Positions 11,361 through 21,890 of a stretch of 64,000 nt of DNA are shown here, piece after piece. The first letter of the stretch is position 1; each line of letters starts with the position of its first letter. The stretch spans positions 190,610,423 through 190,674,422 of the forward strand of contig CM022298.1 in the NCBI GenBank assembly GCA_011799875.1, in the 5' to 3' direction. The translations under genes were made by a program, and so were the position numbers. Origin of the DNA: Thinopyrum elongatum (Eukaryota > Streptophyta > Magnoliopsida > Poales > Poaceae). The notes under the pieces were generated by a model. That model saw nothing but the letters and a program-made list of their open reading frames with translations. It ran no database searches and was not told the origin of the DNA.

Positions 11361-13076
11361 TGTTGGAAATATGCCCTAGAGGCAATAATAAAATGGTTAT
11401 TATTATATTTCCTTGTTCATGATAATTGTCTGTTATTCATGCTATAATTGTGTTATCCGGAAATCGTAATACATGTGTGAATACATAGACCACAACATGT
11501 CCCTAGTAAGCCTCTAGTTGACTAGCTCGTTGATCAATAGATGGTTACGGTTTCCTGACCATGGACATTGGATGTCATTGATAACGGGATCACATCATTA
11601 GGAGAATGATGTGATGGACAAGACCCAATCCTAAGCCTAGCACTAGATCGTGTAGTTCGTTTGCTAAAGCTTTTCCAATGTCAAGTAACTTTTTCTTAGA
11701 CCATGAGATTGTGCAACTCCCGGATACCGTAGGAGTGCTTTGGGTGTACCAAACGTCACAACGTAACTGGGTGGCTATAAAGGTGCACTACGGGTATCTC
11801 CGAAAGTGTCTGTTGGGTTGGCACGAATCGAGAATGGGATTTGTCACTCCGTGTGACGGAGAGGTACCTCTGGGCCCACTCGGTAGGACATCATCATAAT
11901 GAGCTCAATGTGATCAAGGAGTTGTTCACAGGATGATGTGTTACGGAAACGAGTAAAGAGACTTGCCGGTAACGAGATTGAACAAGGTATCGGTATACCG
12001 ACGATCGAATCTCGGGCAAGTATCGTACCGATAGACAAAGGGAATTGCGTACGGGATTGATTGAATCCTCGACATCGTGGTTCATCCGATGAGATCATCG
12101 AGGAGCATGTGGGAGCCAACATGGGTATCCAGATCCCGCTGTTGGTTATTGACCGGAGAGTCGTCTCGGTCATGTCTGCGTGTCTCCCGAACCCGTAGGG
12201 TCTACACACTTAAGGTTCGGTGACGCTAGGGTTGTAGAGATATTAGTATGCGGTAACCCGAAAGTTATTCGGAGTCCCGGATGAGATCCCGGACGTCACG
12301 AGGAGTTCCGGAATGGTCCGGAGGTAAAGAATTGTATATAGGAAGTCCAGTTTCGGCCACCGGGAAGGTTTCGGGGGTAATCGGTATTGTACCGGGACCA
12401 CCGGAAGGGTCCCGGGGGTCCACCGGGTGGGGCCACCTATCCCGGAGGGCCCCATGGGCTGAAGTGGGAAGGGAACCAGCCCCTGGTGGGCTGGTGCGCC
12501 CCCCTATGGGCCTCCCCTGCGCCTAGGGTTGGGAACCCTAGGGGTGGGGGCGCCTCCACCTGGCTTGGGGGGCAAGCCACCCCCTTGGCCGCCGCCCCTC
12601 CCCTCAGATTGGATCTGAGGGGGCCGGCCCCCTCTCCCCTTCCCCCTATAAATAGTGGAGGGGTGGGAGGGAGGACACACCCCAGCCCCTGGCGCCTCCC
12701 TCTCCTCCCGTGACACCTCTCCCTCTCGTTGGTGCTTGGTGAAGCCCTGCCGAGATCCCGCTGCTTCCACCACCACGCCGTCGTGCTGCTGGATCCTCAT
12801 CAACCTCTCCTTCCCCCTTGCTGGATCAAGAAGGAGGAGACGTCTCTCCCAACCGTACGTGTGTTGAACACGGAGGTGCCGTCCGTTCGGCGCTCGGTCA
12901 TCGGTGATTTGGATCACGACGAGTACGACTCCATCGACCCCGTTCTCTTGAACGCTTCCGCTCGCGATCTACAAAGGTATGTAGATGCACTCCCCTCTCT
13001 CTTGTTGCTAGATGACTCCATAGATTGATCTTGGTGATGCGTAGAAAATTTTAAAATTCTGCTACGATCCCCAACA
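11361..13076 (+). mobile_element. Solo LTR of a BARE/WIS/Angela-type Ty1/copia element
   Basis: The 1716-bp segment begins TGTTGGAAATATGCCCTAGA and ends CCCCAACA, the well-known ends of Triticeae BARE/Angela LTRs. The 5-bp flanks GCATC (11356-11360 and 13077-13081) match perfectly. No PBS, PPT or coding sequence is present, so it is a solo LTR left by LTR-LTR recombination. It interrupts the gag frame of the outer Tat element without other loss. Internal open frames are GC-rich LTR text, not genes. A TATA-like TATAAATAG lies at about 12647-12655. Confidence 0.95.
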
Positions 13077-13388
13077 GCATCAACCATGACCTGACGTTGG
13101 GTTTGAGCACCAACAGGAAGTAGTTGGCAAGTATCTTGTCGTCTCGGCCCCCGGCAGCCTGCACTGCAATGGTGTAGATGCTCAAGAACTCCGAGGGGTG
13201 AGTCTTGCCGTCATATTTCTCCGGGACCTCTGGCTTGAAGGTTCGGGAATTGGGCCACTGGACCTGCCGCAGCTCACGGGTAAACGCTGGAGTACCTACC
13301 TCGTAAGGCAAGTCGCATGCGTCCCCTGGCGCAGGCTCGTCGACAGCGGGCCCTGCGCGCTTATCAGATTGATAGCATGCTTCTCGTC
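13077..13388 (-). pseudogene. Outer Tat gag, middle fragment between two insertions
   Basis: Read leftwards from 13388, this fragment continues gag (E-A-C-Y-Q-S-D-K-R, then F-T-R-E-L-R-Q-V-Q-W-P-N) into the capsid-like core and ends at S-W-L-M, where the Angela-type solo LTR begins. The 5-bp flanks of the right-hand intruder are TCGTC (13384-13388) and CCGTC (27282-27286), one mismatch. There are no stops inside the fragment. Confidence 0.85.
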
Positions 13389-14401
13389 TGTCGGTGTACT
13401 AGAATAGGGGTACCCTAGTACCCCGTACTTGTGCACGGGCAGTAGTAGCATCCCGCGGCCAGGCTTGCGGGAGGACAGCCAGAGAGAAGCTCAAGATTAT
13501 TAAGCCATTCAAGAACAAAGTATACAAAGCAAGAGTTAAGGCCCCGGCAAGAGGAGCTTGCCGGGAGGGACAGCTGAGGCCCAGCCTGGGCATTGCTGAA
13601 GCAGAGTACTTGCCGCGGCAAGGTACTTGCCCCGGCAAGTCATTGGCTGCGGCAAGGTATTGGCTGCGGCAAGGTATTGGCTGCGGCAAGGTACTTGCCC
13701 CGGCAAGTTACCTTGCACGGCAAACTATGGGTTGCGCCAAGCTGTCAGGTGCGGCAAGGTCTTGCCGCGGCAAGCGTTACTGTACCACTGTGCTACTGTG
13801 CTGCTCCGGTGCCTCTGCCAGCGTGGCGCTCTGGGTCCTTCCAAGCGTGCGTGGCAGGGCACTGTGTAGACGGCGGTGCACTGTAGATAGCGGTGCAGCA
13901 GCAGGTGGGATGGGCTTTTCCCACGTCCATGACGTCCGGGTACATGTATGTGGATAGCAAAGGCATGGGCATTTAATGCCCTTGTCCCCTGCCGTCAGTG
14001 GTAGGTAGGACATGTCATCCTGGTAATAGTGGCCTTACTGTAGCAACTTTCCACCTCTACCTTTACTGTTTGCCACCTGTTGGTGACCCCTTTGTGCGTA
14101 TAAAAGGAGGCCCATAGGCAACGTGAAAAGGGAGAGGAACTGAAAAAGGGAGAACTCCAGTATTGTACGCAGCTACTCGGTACTGTAGCGCTCCTGGAGC
14201 TAGAACAATCATACAGATAATAACCAAAAAAAAAGCAGGAGTAGGGTTTTACGCATCCGTGCGGCCCGAACCTGGGTAAATCTCTCTCGTGCACTGTCGT
14301 GTTCTTCGCTAGATTTGCTCTTCGCGCGACCGTCTCTCCCTGCCGAACGTAAAGGGGTCCTTCTCTGGGTCCCATAGGTGATCGCGGATTCGTCCCCGAC
14401 A
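13389..14401 (+). repeat. Inner Tat element, 5' LTR
   Basis: TGTCGGTGTACTAG to CCCCGACA. A cluster of imperfect palindromes of the type CTTGCC-GCGGCAAG fills 13608-13776. A TATA box TATAAAAGG lies at 14099-14107, followed about 300 bp later by the LTR end. Confidence 0.95.
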
Positions 14402-14404
14402 TCT

Positions 14405-14423
14405 TTGGCGCGCCAGGTAGGGG
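14405..14423 (+). promoter_or_regulatory. Primer-binding site, inner Tat element
   Basis: TTGGCGCGCCAGGTAGGGG starts three bases after the LTR end. The core GGCGCGCC is self-complementary. The block is shared by the three Tat elements here. tRNA not assigned. Confidence 0.75.
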
Positions 14424-14468
14424 GAAGGAGGTTGTGTGAACCTAATCTAGCGATTTGCGCGCTAGTTT

Positions 14469-17324
14469 TTGGGCCATTCTCCGTCTTATGGCTCCATCGG
14501 TGCGTCCACATCCAACCCGCCTGCTCCCGTGCAGGAGGGTGCCGACGTGATCGCGGCTGCTGGGGGGACTGGAGAGCGAGAGCTCCTATTACCTCCACCT
14601 GTCCAAAACCGGGCCAGCAACGCCAATCTTGGCGCTGCTGGGTCTGGGAACGCAGCGCTGCTCGCTGCTGCTGGCCCTGCAAGCTCCAGAAACGGTGCTG
14701 CGCATTCTGGAACGCCTGCGCCGGTTCAGACGCCGCGGCCTTCGCAAGAAGCCCTTGACAGGCAGCGTCCTGACGCCCCAGGTGCCAGGCGCTCCCTGGA
14801 TAATGAACTTGCGCATCAATCTCGAGATACGCAACAACACGTTGGCGGGGTCGAGGTGCGGTCGCCTGGGCGTGGAGATGCTCCTTCTAACACCGTTAGG
14901 AGTAAGAGCATCCCATAGTCCTCACGCCACTCGATACCTCCCTCACCAGCAGAAGCGTTGGCGCGTGCGCAGCTGCTCCTGAACTTCCCTCCACCAGCAG
15001 ATAAGCTTGACGAGTGGAGGGCAACCATTCAGAGCCTTCTCAGCTTCGCTGATGCCGACCCGGTGCGCGCGGCCGACAAGAGAGCTGGTGACGATGCTGT
15101 CACCAACAAGAACGGCGAGGGGGCAACAACCGTACACTCCCCACCCAGACGGCCTCAGTCGCCGACACGTCGAAACGACGCCCGTGGCGATGATTCCACG
15201 GCGTCGTCTGACCCGCGAGCTCGTCGTGACCAGCGCCTCGTTCTTCAGGAACGCAGAGGAGAAGACGCTCGTACCACTATCGAGCGAAGGAGAGAAGCGC
15301 ATCGTCAGTCCGACAGACGCGCAGGGCCCGCTGTTGACATGCATGCGCCAGGGGATCCTGGCGACTTGCCGTACGCGGTAAGTTGTCCAGCGTTCACCCG
15401 TGAGCTGCGGCAGGTCCAGTGGCCCAATCGCAAGGCTTTCAAGCCTGACGTGCCGGAGAAGTATGATGGCAAGACACACCCGTCGGAGTTCCTCAGCATT
15501 TACACCATTGCAGTGCAAGCTGCCGGGGGACGAGACGACAAGATTCTTGCTAACTACTTCCCGCTCGTGTTAAAGCGCAACGTCGTCTCATGGCTCATGC
15601 ACTTGCCGGAGAACTCCATTTCTTCATGGGCGGACCTGTGCCATCAGTTTGTTGGTGCCTTTACTGGCGGTCATCAACCTCATGGCCAGGAGAGTGATCT
15701 TCACCTCATCCCCCAGAAGGAAGGAGAGCCCCTGCGCAAATACATTCAACGGTTCAGCCGCGTACAGTACAACATCCCAGATGTTCACCCCGCTGCGGTT
15801 ATTAGCGCGTTCCATCAGAACGTGCGTAACCGCAAGATGCGGGAGGAAATGGCGATGACCAAGGTCAGAGACATTGGCCAGCTTTATGCTCTCGCCGACA
15901 AGTGTGCGCGCGCTGAAGAGGGAAGGAAACTTCCCGGTGAAGGTGTTGGCGCAGGGGGGAGCTCTGACAGCGAAGGTACCGCCCCGGCAAAGAAGGGCCG
16001 GCGGCGGAACAACAGGAAGAAAAAGGGCAAAGCTGTGCTTGCCGTCGAGCAGTCCAGCGGCAACGGCAGCGCCAACAAGGCCAAAGTCGAGGGCTCCGGC
16101 AAGGAGATTGCCGCGTGCGCCAACTGTCAGGCCTTGGCGGCTGCCGACAAGCAGGACGGCTCCGACAAGCAATATTGCAAGATCCACCGCACCAAGGGAC
16201 ACGATCTCCAGAACTGTCGACGAGTCGAGCAGCTTGTCGAACAGCAGAAAGCTGAGTATGAGAGGCGCGACAAGGAGAAGGCCCCAGAAGGTGCTGGCGG
16301 GTCCGGCAAGAAGCGCACTGCCCGAGGAGGGCGTCGCGGCAAGGCCAAGCAGCAGCAGAGAGACAGGCCTCCTCGTGGCCACGACAAAGATGATGATGAT
16401 GATGATCTAGATGATGAAGAATCCAGTGAGCACGAATTTCAGAAAGCCGCAGAAGTCTTGTGTGTTGACGGTGGTGCTTCGTTGCATTCTTCTCACCGCC
16501 AACTTAAACAGTGGGCGCGAGAGATCAATGCGGCGGAACCATCTGTTGACGCCAGAAAGCTTCTGAAGTGGTCCGACACGCCTATCGTCTTTGACATTGA
16601 GGACCACCCTGACCGCACAACGGCGGTCGGGTGCTTGCCGATGTTGGTTTCACCAACGATCCGCAACCTCAAGGTCACGAAGATGTTAGTTGACGGTGGG
16701 GCCGGCTTGAATCTGATTTCGCCCGCTGTGCTCCGGAAACTTCAAATCTCTGACGGCGAGCTTGAGGAAACTGGTACTTTCCAAGGAGTCAATCCAGGAA
16801 AGAGCAGGCCGAAAGGGAAGATCACGCTGCCAGTGACATTTGGCGGCGAGCTGAACTACCGGACCGAGAAGGTCACCTTTGATGTTGCCGATATTCCATT
16901 GCCTTATAATGGGATACTTGGCCGTCCAGCGCTCGCCAAGTTCATGGCAGCCTCTCATTATGCCTACAACGTGTTGAAGATGCCAGGTCCAGTAGGTGTT
17001 ATCACAGTTCCCTGCGACAAGAAGGATGCGCTTATTTGCGCCGACAAGATCTACCGGGAAGCAGCTGCTGCAACTGCCGCCAAGGCACTTGCCGCTGAAG
17101 CTCTCGGGCGGGAGAACAAGAGGAAGTCCGGCAAGAGCTCCTGTGCCCACTCCGGCAAGCGCACCTCTTCGGAGTGCTGCGCTGCCGTCGAGGACGCACC
17201 AGAGAGCTTCACCGGCAAGTGTAAGAAGAACAAAGCCGCTCCGCCGGCGACAAAGAAGGTGCCCGCCAAGGAGGATGGCACTGGTGGTTCCTTCACCATC
17301 AGTGCCACACTTGACAACAAATAG
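14469..17324 (+). pseudogene. Inner Tat gag-protease reading frame
   Basis: One frame runs from about 14466 to the TAG at 17322-17324, broken once by TAG at 14916-14918. The outer copy has no stop at the matching place, so that one is a lesion. No in-frame ATG precedes 15339, so the normal start (M-P-P-K-K-K in the outer copy) is lost here. Order: Pro/Ala-rich leader, conserved A-L-A-R-A-Q-L-L-L block (~14955), Retrotrans_gag-like core (~15390-15900), basic linker, Cys/His segment Y-C-K-I-H-R-T-K-G-H-D-L-Q-N-C (~16172-16218), acidic D/E run (~16386-16435). The aspartic protease motif L-V-D-G-G-A-G-L-N-L-I-S lies near 16686. Gag would coat the RNA and the protease would cleave the polyprotein. 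The terminal TAG is conserved in the outer element. Confidence 0.85.
17322..17324 (+). promoter_or_regulatory. Conserved in-frame UAG between protease and RT
   Basis: The frame is open on both sides of this codon (…L-D-N-K stop E-N-A-L…). The outer element has the same stop in the same context at 9634-9632 (AAA TAG GAA). Two subfamilies with different LTRs sharing one stop, with the pol frame kept in phase, suggests a programmed stop with occasional readthrough, as used by some retroviruses and plant viruses. No functional evidence is available from sequence alone. Confidence 0.5.
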
Positions 17325-20300
17325 GAAAACGCGCTCGTTGCTTTCCTGCGGGCGAATGTCGACGTATTTGCATGGCAACCGTCCGACATCCCCGGTGTTC
17401 CCAGGAAAGTAATTGAGCACCACCTTGCCATTTGTCCCCACGCGAGGCCCGTCAAACAGAAAGCCAGAAAGCAAGCTGTGGAGCGACAAGAGTTTATTGC
17501 GGAAGAAATCAAGAAGTTAGAAGCAGCAGGCCTCGTTAGAGGAGTGCTCCATCGTACGTGGTTGGCCAATCCTGTTGTCGTGCGCAAAGCGAATGGAAAA
17601 TGGAGGCTTTGTATTGATTTCACTGATGTCAATAAAGCTTGTCCCAAAGACCCATTTCCTTTGCCCCGCATAGACCAGATTGTCGAGTCCACGGCAGGAT
17701 GTGATTTGCTTTCATTTCTTGACGCATATTCAGGATATCATCAAATCTTCATGGCTGAGGAAGATGAGGAAAAGACCGCATTTATCACACCCTGTGGCAC
17801 ATACTGTTTCGTACGTATGCCATTTGGTTTGAAAAATGCTGGTTCGACATTTGCAAGAGCCATCCAGATTGCTTTTGAGCCTCAGCTGCACAGAAATGTG
17901 GAACCCTATATGGATGATATAGTGGTCAAAAGCAAAGACAGGGCTACTTTGGTTCAAGATCTAGAAGAAACTTTTGTAAACCTGCGCAAGATCAACCTGA
18001 AGCTCAACCCCGAGAAGTGCGTGTTTGGAGTTCCCTCCGGCAAGCTTCTCGGGTTCTTTGTGTCTCAACGTGGAATTGAAGCCAATCTTGACAAGATCAA
18101 AGCCATTGAGCAAATTGAAGCACCGAAGCGCGTCAAGGATGTACGACGACTTGCCGGCTGTGTTGCTGCCCTCAGTAGGTTTATCTCCAAGTCAGCTGAG
18201 CGCGCCCTGCCATTTTTCAAAATCTTAAAAAAGGCAGGTCCATTGAAATGGACTCCGGAGGCGGAGGCAGCGCTGCAAGACTTGAAGAGATACCTCTCCT
18301 CTCCTCCAATACTTGTCGCGCCTAAACCACAAGAGAAGTTGTTCCTGTATCTAGCGGCAACCAATCAAGTGGTTAGTGCTGCGCTGGTAGCGGAGAGAGA
18401 GGTGGATGAGGAGGCAGTAACTGCGGCAAGCACGACCAGCGACAAGCTGGGGGCAACAAGTTTTGCTGCCGACAAGGATTCGTCTGCGCAGTCAGGCGAA
18501 GTGATACAAAAGAAGAAAATGGTACAGCGCCCGGTCTACTTTGTGAGCTCTCTTCTGCAGGGAGCTAGGTCAAGGTATTCTGGTGTGCAGAAGCTGCTTT
18601 TCGGCCTTCTCATGGCCTCGAGAAAGCTGCGCCATTACTTTCAAGCACATGAAGTTACCGTCGTCACTCGCTTCCCGCTGAAAAGGATTTTGCAAAATCC
18701 AGAAGCGACGGGCAGGATTGTCGAGTGGGCGTTGGAGTTGTCGAGCTTTGGTCTCAAGTTTGAGAGTACATCAACCATACAGAGCCGAGTTTTGGCAGAG
18801 TTTGTCGCAGAATGGACACCAACGCCAGACGAAGAAATCCCAGAGATGACTCTCCCCGGCAAGGAGACAAGCAAAGAGTGGCTTATGTACTTTGATGGTG
18901 CCTTTTCGCTGCAAGGCGCCGGCGCCGGTGCTGGCGTACTGCTTGTCGCACCCACCGGAGAGCACCTCAAGTACGTGGTCCAAATGCACTTTCCCAAGGA
19001 ACAGGCGACGAACAATACTGCAGAATATGAGGGGTTGCTTGCCGGTCTCAGGATCGCGGCAGACCTTGGGATCAAGAAGCTTATTGTCAGGGGAGATTCG
19101 CAGCTTGTCGTCAGGCAAGTGAACAAGAACTACCAATGCCCATTGATGGAAGCTTATGTAGATGAGGTGAGGAAGTTGGAAGAACGCTTTGACGGCCTAC
19201 AAATGGAGCACGTCCCACGTGCTGAGAATGACATTGCCGATGGTTTGTCAAAGCGCGCCGCACTCAAATTGCCTGTGGAGCCAGGCACTTTTGTGCTCCA
19301 ACTAACTCAGCCATCCGTGATGCCATCAGTAGAGCAAGGCAGGAAGAGGAAGTCGGCTTCTGGCGACTACTTCCCGGCAGAGCTCTCCGAAGCCGCCGGC
19401 AAGAAGGCTGCCAAAGCCAGCGCCAAAGATGCAGAGGGGCAACTTGCTCTGACAAGGCCTCACGCTCTTGTCGTTGAAGCGGGTGCTCCTAGGCTAGAGG
19501 CAAAGGGGCAACTTGCTCCGACAAGACTTCGGGTCCTTGTCGTTGAAGCAGGTGCTCCTGATCGAAGCGCTGAGGAGCAAGATGCTCCGACGAGGCCTTG
19601 GGCTTCCGTCGTTGAAGCAACTGCTCCCGACAAGCTTGTTGAAGGACAGCACGCTCCAGCAGGGCCCCAGGCTCTTGTCGTTGAGGCGGCTGTTCCCGCC
19701 AAGCTCGTCGGGGAACGGCCGGCTCTGGTAGAGCGACAAGCTCTTGCCGTAGGGCCTGATGTTCCCGCAGCAGAAGAAATGCCTTTAGTCCTCGTTGTTG
19801 AGCCACAGGCTCCAGCGTGGGCGCAGCAGATCGTCCGTTTCCTTCAGACAGGAGAACTTCCCGAAGAGCAGGAAGAAGCGGAGAAAGTAGCCCGACGGTC
19901 CAATATGTATCAATTTGTCGATGACATGCTATGCAGAAAAAGACCAAACGGGGTGAAATTGAAGTGTATTCCCCGGGAAGAAGGACAGGAGCTGTTGGCG
20001 GAGATTCATGGAGGCATATGTGGTCACCACATAGGGTCAAGAGCCCTTGTTGGAAAGGCTTTCCGGCAAGGTTTCTTTTGGCCCACCGCCCTCCAGGATG
20101 CAACTGCACTAGTAACCAAGTGTGAAGCGTGCCAGTTTCATTCCAAGCAGATTCATCAGCCAGCTCAAGCTCTCCAGACAATCCCTCTCTCCTGGCCATT
20201 TTCGGCCTGGGGGCTCGACATCCTCGGCCCCTTTCCCCGTGCCACCGGGGGCTTCGAGTACTTGTATGTGGCCATCGACAAGTTTACGAAGTGGCCAGAA

Positions 20301-21053
20301 GTGGAAGCAGTGAGGAAGGTGACAGCACAATCAGCCATCAAGTTCTTCAAGGGAATTGTTTGTTGCTTTGGCGTTCCTAACAGGATCATCACCGACAACG
20401 GTACCCAGTTCACGAGCCACGCCTTCATGCAGTATGTCGAAGACCTTGGCGCCAAGGTCTGTTTCGCTTTTGTTGCTCACCCCCGAAGCAACGGTCAAGC
20501 TGAAAGGGCAAATGCTGAAGTGCTGCGTGGGCTCAAGACGAGAACTTTCGACAGGCTGCGCAAGTGCGGCAAAAACTGGATCGAAGAGCTGCCAGTGGTT
20601 CTTTGGTCGATCAGGACGACACCAAATCGAGCTACTGGCCAGACGCCTTTTGCTCTAGTTTATGGAGCAGAGGCAGTTCTCCCCACGGAACTCGTATACG
20701 GGTCACCTCGAGTGCTCGCTTACGATGAGCTTGAGCAAGAGCAACTGCGGCAAGATGACGCTGTGCTCCTCGAGGAGGATCGTCTTCAGGCTGCTGTGAG
20801 AGCTGCTCACTACCAGCAAGCTTTGCGTCGCTACCATAGCCGCAAAGTTAATGCCAGAAGTCTCGAGGAAGGCGACCTTGTTCTTCGGCGCGTTCAGTCG
20901 GCCAAGAATTCAAACAAGTTGACGCCGAAGTGGGAAGGCCCTTATCGGGTGAAACGAGTCACCAGGCCCGGCGCTGTCCGCCTGGAGACCGGGGATGGCA
21001 TTCCAGTGATCAATTCCTGGAACATTGAGCATCTCCGTAAGTTTTTTCCATAA
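17325..21053 (+). CDS. Inner Tat pol: RT, RNase H, archaeal-type RNase H, integrase
   Basis: This frame is continuous with gag-protease across the TAG at 17322 and open for 1242 codons. RT: L-C-I-D-F-T-D-V-N-K then P-Y-M-D-D with the catalytic YMDD at 17907-17918. A first RNase H region follows (about 18230-18780). A second, archaeal-type RNase H (M-Y-F-D-G-A, N-N-T-A-E-Y-E-G-L, R-G-D-S-Q-L-V) at about 18880-19270 is the hallmark of the Tat lineage. A linker of five 23-residue repeats comes next. The integrase has a His/Cys finger (H at ~20010, C-E-A-C at ~20122) and catalytic Asp 20217-20219, Asp 20394-20396 and Glu 20502-20504, giving a D-D(35)E spacing. No chromodomain is seen. There is no own ATG near the start (the first ATG, within ~1 kb, lies inside RT), so expression likely needs readthrough or a fusion product. 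The frame ends N-I-E-H-L-R-K-F-F-P with TAA. Confidence 0.9.
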   Translation, partial: ENALVAFLRANVDVFAWQPSDIPGVPRKVIEHHLAICPHARPVKQKARKQAVERQEFIAEEIKKLEAAGLVRGVLHRTWLANPVVVRKANGKWRLCIDFTDVNKACPKDPFPLPRIDQIVESTAGCDLLSFLDAYSGYHQIFMAEEDEEKTAFITPCGTYCFVRMPFGLKNAGSTFARAIQIAFEPQLHRNVEPYMDDIVVKSKDRATLVQDLEETFVNLRKINLKLNPEKCVFGVPSGKLLGFFVSQRGIEANLDKIKAIEQIEAPKRVKDVRRLAGCVAALSRFISKSAERALPFFKILKKAGPLKWTPEAEAALQDLKRYLSSPPILVAPKPQEKLFLYLAATNQVVSAALVAEREVDEEAVTAASTTSDKLGATSFAADKDSSAQSGEVIQKKKMVQRPVYFVSSLLQGARSRYSGVQKLLFGLLMASRKLRHYFQAHEVTVVTRFPLKRILQNPEATGRIVEWALELSSFGLKFESTSTIQSRVLAEFVAEWTPTPDEEIPEMTLPGKETSKEWLMYFDGAFSLQGAGAGAGVLLVAPTGEHLKYVVQMHFPKEQATNNTAEYEGLLAGLRIAADLGIKKLIVRGDSQLVVRQVNKNYQCPLMEAYVDEVRKLEERFDGLQMEHVPRAENDIADGLSKRAALKLPVEPGTFVLQLTQPSVMPSVEQGRKRKSASGDYFPAELSEAAGKKAAKASAKDAEGQLALTRPHALVVEAGAPRLEAKGQLAPTRLRVLVVEAGAPDRSAEEQDAPTRPWASVVEATAPDKLVEGQHAPAGPQALVVEAAVPAKLVGERPALVERQALAVGPDVPAAEEMPLVLVVEPQAPAWAQQIVRFLQTGELPEEQEEAEKVARRSNMYQFVDDMLCRKRPNGVKLKCIPREEGQELLAEIHGGICGHHIGSRALVGKAFRQGFFWPTALQDATALVTKCEACQFHSKQIHQPAQALQTIPLSWPFSAWGLDILGPFPRATGGFEYLYVAIDKFTKWPEVEAVRKVTAQSAIKFFKGIVCCFGVPNRIITDNGTQFTSHAFMQYVEDLGAKVCFAFVAHPRSNGQAERANAEVLRGLKTRTFDRLRKCGKNWIEELPVVLWSIRTTPNRATGQTPFALVYGAEAVLPTELVYGSPRVLAYDELEQEQLRQDDAVLLEEDRLQAAVRAAHYQQALRRYHSRKVNARSLEEGDLVLRRVQSAKNSNKLTPKWEGPYRVKRVTRPGAVRLETGDGIPVINSWNIEHLRKFFP
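19437..19781 (+). repeat. Five 69-bp units coding a 23-residue repeat in pol
   Basis: Units start at 19437, 19506, 19575, 19644 and 19713. Each encodes a variant of G-Q-x-A-P-T-R-x-x-x-L-V-V-E-A-x-A-P. The unit is a multiple of three, so the pol frame stays open. The outer Tat copy has only one unit at this place (~7460-7540 on the minus strand), so the array expanded after the two subfamilies split. Confidence 0.9.
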
Positions 21054-21890
21054 GGCGCGGTTGCCGGGCCCTTCCCCGGCAACCACCTTTTGTACAAGTC
21101 TTGCCGCTGTTGCATGTAATCCTTTGTACAAAGCCAGGCGCAGACCCTGTGCATACATAAAGCTTTTGTATTTCGCAGTTTTTGACGATTTCATGTTTAC
21201 TTTTATTTTGCATGATTATCTGACATACTGTGCAGTACAGCCTCCCCGGTAAGCATTAACGAGCCGCCAAGCTCCTATATCTTTATTTTCTCTTCTTTCT
21301 TTTTCTCAAAAAGACAGAACCTTCCCTCGAGCACAAGTTTGCCGGGGGGGATGGGATAATGATATGGACCAGGCGTCGTTCAAAGAAACTTTGCCTTGCC
21401 GGGTAGAAGGCAGCGGCAAGCAGTGACAAGACCTTGCCGCGGAGAGATCAGCGACAAAGCTAAGTGCCAAAGTTTGAATAACCAAATTCTTTTTTATTTT
21501 CAAGGTTATTTTCCTTGAACGATACTACTCATTGTATGGAAAACCTGTGCGCGACGGAACCTAAGCGTAATCGGTCGCGCCCTTACCTTGTTTCGAGTCC
21601 GCTCAACAACCTAAGTGGCCGCACTGAGCGCGACAAGGTTGCTTGCCGGCAGCGGCACCGCCAGCAGGCTGCTGGAGTCCCGTACCCAGCGCTCGCGGCG
21701 ATGGTGCGCGCACCGGCAAGTTTCCTATAAGCGTAGGGAAAGTACACATAAAGAAAGAAATTGCTCAAGGGAGATGACATGCATTAACTTCAAAATATTG
21801 CATGTTATATTACAAGATAAGTTGCCGCGGCTTAAACAGATTGTTCTTTAACATGTCTAGCGGCGGCAAGGAGGGAGAAGAATGGGCTCT
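21054..21890. other. Spacer between pol and the antisense gene
   Basis: Non-coding, 837 bp, lying between the convergent ends of the sense pol frame and the antisense gene. It contains inverted CCGGCAA/TTGCCGG pairs just after the pol stop (about 21060-21085) and several CTTGCCGG motifs. Small open frames here have no recognisable content. Confidence 0.7.

Noticed and set aside
12281..13028. Open frames inside the Angela-type solo LTR
   Set aside because: This is the GC-rich part of a well-known non-coding LTR; the frames are chance.
14916..14918. Second programmed stop in gag
   Set aside because: The outer Tat copy has no stop at the corresponding place, and its own TAG (27770) is elsewhere; both look like independent damage.
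15624..16382. 252-codon minus-strand frame opposite inner gag
   Set aside because: Shadow of gag; hydrophobic residues come from reverse-complemented Glu/Lys codons.
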